Assembly: GCA_934045905.1 (NCBI GenBank)
Contig: OW203770.1
Span: 6,882,001 to 6,946,000 of the forward strand
Source of the DNA: Leuctra nigra
Taxonomy: Eukaryota > Arthropoda > Insecta > Plecoptera > Leuctridae
DNA length: 64,000 bases
Reading direction: 5' to 3'
The notes under the pieces are model-generated. The model was not told the origin of the DNA and did no database searches. It saw only the letters and a list, made by a program, of their open reading frames with translations. The position numbers were made by a program, and so were the translations under genes. Each line of letters begins with the position of its first letter. Position 1 is the stretch's first letter. This document shows positions 33,695 through 46,312 of this stretch, piece after piece.

Positions 33695-36600
33695 CAGGTG
33701 CGTGAACCTGGCACCCCCCATGTCAAAATTTCAAAAAACAACGACGGATCGAATTAGTGCTTAATTAGTGCCAATTAGTGCCGTTGAATCCAGAATTAGT
33801 GCTCCAACTCTTAAAAAGTTACAGGGGAAAAACTGTGGGGGGTGCCAAGTTCACGCTGGCACCCCCCATGTCGAAAATTTAAAAAAAAATGACGGATCGA
33901 ATTAGTGCTTAATTAGTGCCAATTAGTGCCGTCAAATCCAGAATTAGTGCTTCATCCCCTAAAAAGTTACAGTGAAAAAACTTATGGGGGGTGGCACACC
34001 CCATGTCGAAAATTCGAAAACAAACGACGGATCGAATTAGTGCTTAATAAGTGCCAATTAGTGCCGTTGAATCCAGAATTAGTGCTCCAACCCTTAAAAA
34101 GTTACAGGGAAAAAACTGTGGTGGGTACCTTAATGCTGGCACACCCCATGTCGAAAATTCGAAAACAAACGACGGATTAAATTAGTACTTAATTAGTGCC
34201 AATTAGTGCCGTTGAATCCAGAATTAGTGCTCCAACCCTTAAAAAGTTACAGGGAAAAAAATGTGGTGGGTAAGTTAATGCTGGCACACCCCATGTCGAA
34301 AATTCGAAACCAAACGACGGATCGAATAAGTGCTTAATTAGTGCCAATTAGTGCCGTCAAATCCAGAATTAGTGCTTCATCCCCTAAAAAGTTACAGGGA
34401 AAAAACTTATGGGGGGTGGCACACCCCATGTCGAAAATGAAAAAACAAACGACGGATCGAATTAGTGCTTAATTAGTGCCAATTAGTGCCGTCAAATCCA
34501 GAATTAGTGCTCCAACCCTTAAAATGTTACAGGTAAAAAACTGTGGTGGGTAAGTTTATGCTGGCACACCCCATGTCGAAAATGAAAAAACAAACGACGG
34601 ATCGAATTAGTGCTTAATTAGTGCCAAATAGTGCCGTCAAATCCAGAATTAGCGCTCCATCCCCTACTAAGTTACAGGGAAAAAATATATTATCTAGAAT
34701 CTCGTGCATGGTTCTACCAATCTATGGCTGCCAACGTTCACCTTCAATTTTTAGAATGCCAACATTTAATAATCAACATTTTAAGGCAAATGCTACAAAT
34801 GTTCTCTTGGAAGGGTTCAGTTTAGTCCGTATTGTCCCTTATTAGATAAGTTAGGACACATCTGATGGAACTAATGTACGCAGATACGAACTGCCAAAAT
34901 AACTATAAAGATTACATCCTTGCACCTAAATATTCTCAAATTAAGGTGCTGCAAGCGCGAGCGATTTTCCTGCTTTTTGTTGACACTTTTTATGGATACG
35001 ATTGGAGACGAAATGGGTTGACAAAATGATTTTAAATTCTAATCGTGATTAGATAAAAGACAAACTTAGGGTTATCCCTTGGTACATTTCAAATTGTTTG
35101 TTTGTTAATAATTAGTAACTAATAATGAGGGGATTTTTGGTGGAAAATTAGCTATTTTCTTGTCTCCCTGGGTGCAAAATGTGCCATGTGATAACCCTAA
35201 GTTTGTCTTTCAACTAATCATGATTTAAATTTGAGATCATTTGGTTCACGGGTTTGGTCTCCAATCCAGTTTTGAGCAGTTTTGTTGAAAAACCGGCGCC
35301 TAATTAATGGTGCAATAAGCAAAAATTAAAAAGTTCTACTAATATACAATTAGACTGATCATGTGAAAATCCTGTAAAAGTTACACTCTTTTATGAAAAA
35401 AATATCTCTCTCAATTTTCTAAAACGGAAGGGCTAGCATATGCATCACAAACCTGGCACAATGTTGTCGGCAAAACATGCGCTCCTTCTTCTTTATTCCA
35501 ACGAAATGTTGAGATATTAATTATTCCACTATTATGAATGAATTATTTACCAATAAAGCACTGAGTTTTGACAGTTTTCACGTGTGTATGAATACACGAA
35601 ATTTTTGTTTTATAAATTAATTAATCTCTGCAAAATCAACTATAATATTGACTGAAAATATTGAAAGCTCGAGTATGCAGTGAATGTCCTTCATAATTGT
35701 CTTAACTCAACATGAACGATGTTAGGAGTGAGTTCTCATAGGTGACTATTATTTTGATCGGATGTAGAGAATTACTACTACTCAGTGGATAGACCTGGAC
35801 ATGAACATGGTTATTCCACAAAAAAACTATTTCGAAAAAAGTGTTAGTTACATGGTTCCAGCTAGAGGTGACCGCGTGACGTGACTCACGAAATTTATCC
35901 TGAGTGTGCGTGAGTGTGCATCTTTATGAAAATGCCGTGCGTGAGCGTGCAAAGTTAATACTCACCCGTGAATCGTGTCACGCGTGATTGTACGTGACAC
36001 GAGTAATGCTGTGCCAGTATTGAATAATTCTTTACTATTCCAAAGACAAGCATGAAAAATATTTTAAAAATGTATTTAATTTGCAATCTGAGAATTGTGA
36101 CTTTGGGTGTGTGTGTGTGTGTGTGTTATTGTTGTGTGCCACTGCCAGCAGAACTGTGCGTGGGTATGAAAGTTTTGTTGATCTCAGCTTCCTCCAGTCC
36201 TCAAAATGAGTAAAATAAATTGATATGCGTGATTAATCGTGAGCTGTCACTGCGTGAGTGTGCATTAAATAGGAAATTGTCTGCGTGAGTGTGCGTGATC
36301 GTGCATTATTAAGGGAACTGGCGTGCGTGAGTGTGCGTGAAAAATAAAATGATTTCGTGACGTGACCCGACGTGAGTGGAAATCCACTCACGCGGTCACC
36401 TCTAGTTCCAGCTTTCAATTCCTTTCGAAGTCAAATTGTGTTTTATTTGGATTATAATGAACTGGGAATGGCTGGGTTGAAGGTTAATTTTTTTTTTTAT
36501 TGATTAGAGTTTAATACGTGTATTACAGTGACGATTACAAAATCCTCATTGAAACATTATTAAAATACTGTATTTTTCTTCTGTACATGTTACTGTAAAA

Positions 36601-39455
36601 GGAAAAGGAGGCTGTGCTGAATTCCTAGTTACGGCACTGTGATTGGAATCTTCAATCGTAGGCCATTTTTCATGCCTGCCATAAGATGATATTGTGAAAA
36701 TACTTATTTATTATCCGTCAATCCCCAAAACTGGACAAAATGAAAACGATCTGAGAAAATGGTCGATCAGAGCTGCCACGTTAAGAGCTGCCTGCGTAAG
36801 GGAACATCACACGCACGGTCCTTACTTTTTTAATGTTGTCTTCACACAAACAGAATTTTACAAATAAGTGACCCATACTAAGTTAAAAGACTAAGTAATA
36901 AGCACTGAAGACTAAGCACTGGAGTACTTTATGACCACTGGCTCGGCCACAAAGTGTCAAATACAATTATTTTACGATAATATCATATTTAACACTTTGA
37001 GGTCGTACCAAAGGTCACATAATGTACTCCGCAGTGTGTGCGGCATTATTTAGTCACGTAAGCTTAAAATGGGTTTTTCTCTGTAACGTTTTAGGGGATG
37101 AAGCACTAATTCTAGTTTCGACGGCACTAATTGGCACTAAATAAGCACTAATTCGATCCGTCGTTTGTTTTCGAATTTTTGACATGGGGTGTGCCAGCAT
37201 TAACTTACCCACCCAGGTTTTTCCCTGTAACTTTTTAAGGGTTGAAGCACTAATTCTGGATTTGACGGCACTAATTGGCACTAATTAAGCACAAATTCGA
37301 TCCGTCGGTTTTTTTCGAATTTTCGACATGGGGTGTGCTACCCCCCATAAGTTTTTTCCCTGTAACTTTTTAGGGGATGAAGCACTAATTCTGCATTTGA
37401 CGGCACTAATTGGCACTAATTAAGCACTTATTCGATCCGTCTTTTGTTTTCGAATTTTCGACATGAGGTGTGCCAGCATTAACTTACCCACCCAGGTTTT
37501 TCCCTGTAACTTTTTAAGAGTTGAAGCACTAATTCTGGATTTGACGGCACTAATTGGCACTAATTAAGCACTAATTCGATCCGTCGTTTGTTTTCGAATT
37601 TTCGACATGGGGTGTGCCAGCATCCATAAGTTTTTTCACTGTAACTTTTTAGGGGATGAAGCACTAATTCTGGATTTGACGGCACTAATTGGCACTAATT
37701 AAGCACTAATTCGATCCGTCGTTTGTTTTCGAATTTTCGACATGGGGTGTGCCAGCATTAACGTACCCACAACAGTTTTTTCCCTGTAACTTTTTAAGGG
37801 TGGGAGCACTAATTCTGAATTCAACGGCACTAATTGGCACTTATTAAGCACTAATTCGATCCGTCGCTTGTTTTCGAATTTTTGACATGGGGTGTGCCAG
37901 CATTAACGTACCCACAACAGTTTTTTCCCTGTAACTTTTTAAGGGTGGGAGCACTAATTCTGGATTCAACGGCACTAATTGGCACTTATTAAGCACTAAT
38001 TCGATCCGTCGCTTGTTTTCGAATTTTCGACATGGGGTGTCTACCCCCCATAAGTTTTTTGCCTGTAACTTTTTAAGGGATGAAGCACTAATTCTGGATT
38101 TGACGGCACTAATTGGCACTAATTAAGCACTAATTCGATCCGTCGTTTGTTTTTTAATTTTCGACATGGGGTGTGCCACCCCCCATAAGTTTTTTCCCTG
38201 TAACTTTTTAGGGGATGAAGCACTAATTCAGGATTTGACGGCACTAATTGGCACTAATTAAGCACTAATTCGATCCGTCGTTTGTTTTCGAATTTTCGAC
38301 ATGGGGTGTGCCAGCATTAACTTACCCACCACATTTTTTTCCCTGTAACTTTTTAAGGGTTGGAGCACTAATTCTGGAGTCAACGGCACTAATTGGCACT
38401 AATTAAGCACTAATTTGATCCGTCGTTTGTTTTCGAATTTTTGACATGGGGTGTGCCAGCATTAACGTACCCACAACAGTTTTTTCCCTGTAACTTTTTA
38501 AGGGTGGGAGCACTAATTCTGGATTCAACGGCACTAATTGGCACTTATTAAGCACTAATTCGATCCGTCGCTTGTTTTCGAATTTTCGACATGGGGTGTG
38601 CCACCCCCCATAAGTTTTTCCCTGTAACTTTTTAGGGGATGAAGCACTAATTCTGGATTTGACGGCACTAATTGGCACTAATTAAGCACTAATTCAATCC
38701 GTCTTTTATTTTTCGAATTTTCGACATGGGGTGTGCCAGCATTAACTTACCCACTACAGTTTTTTCCCTGTAACTTTTTAAGGGTTGAAGCACTAATTCT
38801 GGATTTGACGGCACTAATTGGCACTAAATAAGCACTAATTCGATCCGTCGTATTATTTTCGAATTTTCGACATGGGGTGTGCTACCCCCCATAAGTTTTT
38901 TCACTGTAACTTTTTAGGGGATGAAGCACTTATTCTGAATTTGACGGCACTAATTGGCACTAATTAAGCACTAATTCGATCCGTCGTTTGTTTTTGAATT
39001 TTTGACATGGGGTGTGCCAGCATTAACTTACCCACCACTTTTTTTCTGTTACTTTTTAAGGGTTGGAGCACTAATTCTGGATTCAACGGCACTAATTGGC
39101 ACTTATTAAGCACTCATTCGATCCATCGTTTGTTTTCGAATTTTCGACATGGGGTGTGCCAGCATTAACTTACCCACCACATTTTTTTCCCTGTAACTTT
39201 TTAAGGGTTGGAGCACTAATTCTGGATTCAACGGCACTAATTGGCACTAATTAAGCACAAATTCGATCCGTCGTTTGTTTTTTTATTTTCGACATGGGGT
39301 GTGCCACCCCCCATTAGTTTTTTCCCTGTAACTTTTTAGGGGATGAAGCACTAATTCTGGATTTGACGGCACTAATTGGCACTAATTAAGCACTAATTCG
39401 ATCCGTCGTTTTTTTTTAAATTTTCGACATGGGGGGTGCCAGGTTCACGCACCTG
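33695..39455. mobile_element. Foldback element with satellite arms, copy 2
   Basis: Same as 4773-10533, length 5761 bp. Here both flanks are visible and show the 7 bp repeat. Left array 33695-34682, inverted-repeat MITE 34945-35448, right array about 37072-39455. Confidence 0.85.
35863..36404. mobile_element. hAT-type MITE, copy 2
   Basis: Counterpart of 6941-7482 with the same 17 bp ends and GTTCCAGC duplication. Confidence 0.85.
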
Positions 39456-39482
39456 TTTGTTGCTGCTCGGCTATTGGGGGAC

Positions 39483-39560
39483 GCGGCGCCCGGGAATCGA
39501 ACCCGTCACCTCTGGCCTGCAAGTCCGGAGCGAGCGTTACTGCGTGAACCATCGTGGTCC
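39483..39560 (-). ncRNA. Degenerate tRNA-like sequence, copy 2
   Basis: Counterpart of 10561-10638. Confidence 0.45.
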
Positions 39561-39637
39561 GTGAAGTATGCGATCATTAGCCATTAGCTTCACATTACCC
39601 CTTGTTATCTACAATCGATAGTTCGCCGATGCTTATA

Positions 39638-39948
39638 CCCTGTTCACACTTAGAATTCGATCATGATCCAGTTCAATTACAATCGAAATCAAAATGGAGG
39701 CAAGATTCAAGTTAAACTTTATCATGCTTGTTACATGCAATTAGAGCCATGCATTTGTAAGTTTTCGTTTGTAAAATTCATGATTTCTTTTGTTTGACCT
39801 TGAGTTCGATCATGATTCAAAATTCGATTGCGTTCTTACAACTCAATCGAGATTTGGATCATGAACGAGTTCGATTAAGTTCAGTTCACAACATTTTCGA
39901 TTGCAATCGAGATTTTGGATCATGATCGAATCCTCAGTGTGAATCGGG
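39638..39948. repeat. ATCATGATC MITE, copy 2
   Basis: Counterpart of 10716-11026. Confidence 0.6.
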
Positions 39949-40740
39949 TATAAGGGGAGCGATGAGTTCGGTGAAAATATTGACCTATTAGGGACACATG
40001 TTTTTCGCGCGTGAGAAATGCGCGACATTTTCAGAATGTAGAGATATCATATTTTGAATAACTTTTCTCCATGAATCACATCATAACCTCTCATAATCTG
40101 ATCTCGACAAAACGCGAAATTGTGATATTTTAGGCCATAACACCGAAATCAACATCTTTATGTGACATAACACCGAAATTTATTGATTTTTTGCAATATT
40201 TATACTAATTTCATCAATTTTGAAGACAAAAAATCATTTTTAACACGAAAATAAAATATATTTCAAACTAAGAGTCAATGACAGTGACAGCTAGCAGCTT
40301 GTCTGGCTTACAGCAATCATCATACCAACCTTGAAAATAATGTCAAAGTAGCATTTTCCCGCCAAATATTGAAAAAAATATATAATTTACTTTAACAAGA
40401 GAAATAAATTTACAGATGTGCAAATTGCCAATTGTAAAGCTGGAATTTGGAAGGATTATTGAAAACATAGTGAAATAAATTACAGGTGTTGCAGGAAATG
40501 CATTTATAGGCATAAAATGCCAGAGGTAATGATGATTTGTAATTTTAAAAATGTTATAACTTGACATTTTAGCAATTTTTACACGAAATTTTCATAACAC
40601 CATAAAACGCGAAATTTCATTATCAGTTAAAACGAAATTTTGGATTTTATAAAACCATTTTCAGGTGTCACTACATAAGTACAAGTCAATACTAAAATAT
40701 GATGTGATATATGAAAGGATGTGCGTTGTGAAAAGTATCC

Positions 40741-40813
40741 GACCGAACCGGGGCTCGAACCCGGGACCTCTCACTTGCCGGGCGAGAGCTCTACCAACTG
40801 AGCTACCCGGTCG
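40741..40813 (-). ncRNA. tRNA-like SINE head, copy 2
   Basis: Counterpart of 11819-11891 with an identical cloverleaf and C33. The associated hairpin module is at 40884-40933. Confidence 0.7.
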
Positions 40814-41683
40814 GACGGACGGACATTAGACACAACACACTGATGAGGGTTAGAGATCTCCGAGGAGAATGGAATGAAGGTAGAGAATGCTTCTACGAAC
40901 TGTCATACCACCGGTGACGATGCTGTCACCATGTCTCATTGCACTTGCGTGCGCAACCCTCTTTTACTCGACTTAGGGTGCATACCGTATTATGATCGAA
41001 ACGCCCAGATTTCCATATACTTTAAGAGTCGACACTCGACAGTACTCGCAGAAAATTTCGTTTTCGTAGTAAAAAAATCCTAGAAATGCATGTGACATAT
41101 TGCATGTGACTAGAAATGTACGTGACATTTGTGACATTTAATCGTGTGTTGCATGTGGTATACCTATACTGCTGTGAAGTAAGTTACTTTAATTCAAATA
41201 TTGAAAACCACAAAAGCCATAAAAAGGCGGCCCTCCTTTTTTCTTCACGGCTTGACTGATTGTTTCCAAAATTTAACAGCATAGCGATAAAGAGTAAATC
41301 TGTGTCTCTAGTGATCCAAAAAAATAAAAAAAAAAAGTTTTTTCTCGTTTTGAGGAAGTGCTAACATGTGCAATATATGAGTCTTTTTGGTACATCTGCC
41401 CTTAAATAACTAAACAAAAAATAAAACTTTGGAACCACTAAAGACACATATCTACTCTTTATCGATAACCTATGTAAATTTGAAGACAATCGGTAAAGCC
41501 GTTTAGAAATAAGTAGGGGCCGACTTTTTGTGCTTCAGAAAACATGGATTTCATCAAGTACCTATCGTAGACGCTTAACATTGTCACGTGATAATCTGGG
41601 AGTGACCTTGAGTCGATTCATGGTCGAATGATTGAAAATACATGGATCACAAATCCCAGGCTTTTGAGTAGAGGCATCTTGGG

Positions 41684-42739
41684 CAGTGTTGAGATTAGAT
41701 CATTCTATTTTTATCTAGATAAAGATAAAGATAACCGACCAAAAATGTATCTAGATAAGATAATAGATACATTTCCAAGAAATAATCTAGATGATAGATA
41801 AAGATAAAAGATACTTAATAGATTAAGATTAGATTGGTTTGGTTTAACGGCGCGTCAACGACGAGAATGCTTCTACGAACTGTCATACCACCGGTGACGA
41901 TGCTGTCACCATGTCTCATTGTTTTTTGACATTTTTGACATTTGTTTTTTCCTCATTGTCATTTGTTTTTTCAAATTTCATTGAATTTTTAAATTTTAAC
42001 TTATACATTTGTTGAATATAAATGGAGGCCATGGGGAGGGGTCGACCTAACGGGCCCGATCCGGGGGAGTCCAGCACTGGTGGGAAGGGCAGGCCGGAAT
42101 GGGAACGGACCGGGGGGTGTGAGGATTCGGGCCGGCGGAACCAGAATTCAGGGGGATCACCATCTCGAGGGGGAAGGCCGGCCCGAGGGGAGCTCAAATT
42201 CAAGGGAGGATATGGCTAGGTCGACCCTGGCTGCTCTTTGTCTGGGCCTCACCACTGATCTGTCCGTCATGGGTAGCCCTTACACATGAGCATATGCTCG
42301 CCGGCGTAGCTGCAATGAATCATTGGCCAACACAAACCCCACCACCGCGATAAGGTGGCAGCCGTCGGTGGGGAGATACTTAATAGATAATAGATATTTT
42401 TTTTACCAAATACAACTGATCCCTAATTATTTTCAAATCCTAATTCGGAACTCGAATTTTTAAAAAACGGGGCCTCCCAAACAAGCCAACTGATGCGACT
42501 TAACGGAGATGATTTTCCTTTTTCGTATCATCTGACATTTGAGGTTCGTCCTGTTCATACACACACATGCATTTTGACCTTTATATATCTTTTAGATAAT
42601 TAAATAATTGGTTGTCTTTATCTACATCTAGATGAAAAATATTGTTATCTATTAGCAAATATCTAGACAAGATAATATATAAAAAATAATTATCTAGATA
42701 ATTATCTAGATACTTTTATCTAGATAAGTCACAACACTG
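41684..42739. mobile_element. hAT-type element with nested insert, copy 2
   Basis: Counterpart of 12762-13817. The nested retroelement is at 41824-42373, with its 15 bp duplication. Confidence 0.85.
41824..42373 (-). mobile_element. Nested truncated retroelement, copy 2
   Basis: Counterpart of 12902-13451, including hairpin module b at 41863-41912. Confidence 0.6.
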
Positions 42740-42953
42740 ATCTTGGGCACAGGTTTCAGCTCACTTGTTGACGCGGCAAGTTTGATTTAATCTGTAAATC
42801 CAATGGTGACGTCACACGCCCAACTCTCCCCATTGCGGAATGCACCCGAGTTGCTTTTCAGCTCAAATTATCAGAAATTGGGTTCCTGTGATAAACTTCC
42901 ATGGAGTCAGTCAGGATGATATGAAGGGATTTGCGTTGGTTGTGTAACATTTC

Positions 42954-43025
42954 CGATTGAACCGGGCTCAAACCCGGGACCTCTCACTTGCCGGGAGATT
43001 GGTCTACCAACTGAGCTACACTCCG
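42954..43025 (-). ncRNA. Degenerate tRNA-like SINE head, copy 2
   Basis: Counterpart of 14032-14103. The inverted hairpin module follows at 43072-43122. Confidence 0.55.
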
Positions 43026-43196
43026 GCCGGACGAACATTAGACACAACGCATTATTAGACACAATATGACAATGGCGACAGTGTAGTCACCGGTGGTATG
43101 ACAGTTCGTAGTGAGCATTCTCTACCTTCATTTCATTCTCCTCGCACAAGCATTTTACACATTTTAAATGTCATGTATCAGTATTTTGTGGCACAA

Positions 43197-43860
43197 TAAA
43201 CTGGGAAAACGCTCTGTGAAACGCGTTGATGAGCGAGCCTTCGTACTGCATGTGATTTGATACGCGTTTGCAAGTATCAGCTGCTCTACAGGCCTTGGAA
43301 CGGAAGCATCAAGATGGCAATGATGAAAATTTTGTATAAATTTTTCAAATTTTTCTAGTTTAGAAAAACTAGTTTAGTAAATGACCTTACTACTTACTTA
43401 CTTACTTAAAACTTTTGAAAATAACGACAGATTTTTCTTCAAATTGGGAAAAATACCTAGATTGCTGGTCCCAATGACCATGCAAAGTTTTAAGTTGATC
43501 GGTCAAACGGTTCTAGTTTAAATTTAAAAAATCACAGGAAAGATAGTTTTACATTTTAACCAATATAAGAATTTAGCTGAAACTTTGTAAGATTGGGGAC
43601 AATGTTGGTCCTAATTGACTTGTCTAAATTTCAAGTTGATCGGACCAACCAAGCACTTTTTTTTATTTGAACGAATCAGCCGATTTCAAAAAATAGGTTT
43701 GCAACGCCCAGAAATAGTCCATTTGTGTGCAAAATTTCAGCTCGATCGAAGAAAAACTATGAGCCTCAGAAACTGGAAAAAAACAGAGGTCCTTGCCAAA
43801 AGAGCCAAAAGGAGTCGATCGCTCAATTACCAACTCCTATAAAAATACGAGTATAGGAAA
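43197..43860 (+). repeat. AACGCGTT-hairpin repeat, copy 2
   Basis: Counterpart of 14274-14937, with fewer TACT repeats near 43390. Confidence 0.55.
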
Positions 43861-45134
43861 AGCCAATTTACATTTTATCGTTCAAATCGCCTGGTACTAT
43901 CCTTGGTTAATTTTGTCAAAATTTTAATTTTAATTTTTTGGTATATTTTGTGTCATTGGAATCTCTTGTTTGATCTTAATATGTAGTTGGTTTTCTTATA
44001 TATATCATACAGATTTTTTTCTTCATAAAATAAATTGTATGCCTACCTGAATGGGCAAGTGGGAATTGAGCCAACTTTAAATGGATTTTTCTCAGTGTTG
44101 AATTATTCAACAATATTCAATTATTCAGTGTTGAGTGTATTTTCAATTGAGCTATCAACATAATATATCTATATATTTTTAAGGTTATTCTTATAAGATT
44201 CATGAGAACTAGTATTATTTTATTTGGCCAAGTATAAAATTGTATTAATAATTTTGAAATGCAATACAATTTTGTAAAAACTTTGAATCATTAAGATAAT
44301 CTGTGTAAAAATTGTAATTTTCCTAATGTCCCAAACATCATATAGTTGACATGAAATACCAATTCGATAGCTTTTGTTACATTGAGCATTGTTACATTTC
44401 TGCACCAATGAAAATAAAATAACAACATTTAAAAAATTTAATTGTTCTAATAAACTTGCCGTCTTTTCATATAAAAATAATCATTAGCCTTGGACTAAAA
44501 CTATAGATTATTTTTTTATCCAACCAAAGATTGTACCTTAAGACCTTATTTTATTTTATCAGAATTTGCGAAACCTCCGTAGTAAGCAATATTTACTTAC
44601 TGTCCTATCAAGAAGAGATTATTTAGCGTAAACAATAATAATTATTCAAGAAATAGGACAAAGAAACGAAATTGTCGCAATAATCAACCGATTAGACATT
44701 GAGTAAATAACTAATTTATTCCATTTGATAAACTGTAAAGAAAAATATCAAAAATATGAAAATATGAATATGAACAACTAAACTACTAAATGTCTGTTTA
44801 TATAAATTACAAATACTCGTACATTTAATTGCGCTGGTTTTTACATTCCAACATATTCACTCAATCTTGTTTGTACTTATCGCATTACACGTCAAACACA
44901 GTAACGGATCATGCCAAGTATTTCCACAGAAGATTAAAGGGAAAAGCCATATTTCATTATCATGTTTGTTTACATATTGAATTCTAGCCAGAACGGACTC
45001 TAAGTTTCACCGAAAAATTGATTTATAGTCTACCTGTGTACCTCAGAGGTAGAAGGACGTTAGTCCATTTGAATGATTCTTGAGGTGAGTTAGAATTAAA
45101 CAGTATCTAATTCTGCATTCATCCTATGATCTAT

Positions 45135-45717
45135 CAGACTTGGGTAAATTACTTTTTAAAAGTAGTGAGATTTTACCTATTACTTGGGAAAAATGTAATA
45201 AAATTACTGGTAAAGTACTATTTCAGAAATGTAATAAAATTAAGTTACTTTTATAAAAAGTAGTAAAATTACTCTCAAAAATTACTTTTCCAATATTTTT
45301 TTTTACCAAAGGGAAAATTATTGGAACGGGACACAAAAAATGTTTAAGCAGTGTAAGTGTTTGAAAGTATTTTCATTTCAATGTGTAATGAAATTACTGG
45401 CTCGTTACCCAATAAGAGCGATCCGTTTGACAATGTTTTACTTTTATTTTGTACTTTGTGTGACCTGCGTAGTGAAAATTAAAAAAAACCTGGTGAGTGC
45501 TGTCATCTGTCCATATTTTTGACAATTACATACAAGTGGGAAAATGTGGACGAAGCTTACGGTAGCGCGTTATAAGCGTCAAATTACTTTGATGAAAGTA
45601 GTGAGATTATATTACTCATTACTTGGAAAAAAATATAATGAAATTACTGGCTCGTTACCCAAAAAATAATTTCGTTACAGTAACGCGTTACTTTCGTTAC
45701 GTAACTACCAAAGTCTG
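45135..45717. mobile_element. hAT-like MITE, CAGACTTGGG ends, copy 2
   Basis: Counterpart of 16215-16797. Confidence 0.6.
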
Positions 45718-46312
45718 CATCCAATCATATTTCTAATGGTAGGCATAAGTAATTGAAGAGAATAATTCAATATAACTGTATTCGTTTTGTTGACAATCAG
45801 TCAAATGGCAGTTGAAATAGCTTGATTACAACATTACAAAAGTGTGAAACGCAAAATCGGGAAAATTAACTTCCGCCTTGTACGAGGTATTGGGGGCTCT
45901 AAAATGCACAAAATCCAATTGTTGCCCCCGCATGTCATTGTTTCGAATATAAACATTTTAAAATCGATTCTGGGATGATCGATTCTAAACTGCTCAAATT
46001 ACAACACACAACCCCCCATTCTTGCCCTGCAGGGCGATATTTTTTAGAATTTAAAGAATTTTTAGTGATTCTCCGACATTAAACTTAATTTTGTATGGTG
46101 AATGAGGGGTCGGCCTGCTCTAGTGGGGGGGGGGGGGGGATTATCCCTCCATCACCCCCGATCCCCTCCCCTTTTCTACGCGCCTTCTGGTTTATACTCC
46201 GCTTTACTGATGGATAATCTGCCAGATTCATTGTATTTGTCTTTTTCCGGTATTATAAGGTATAGATTACCATTATAAATCTTGCCGATGATGTAATATT
46301 TTTAACATGTAT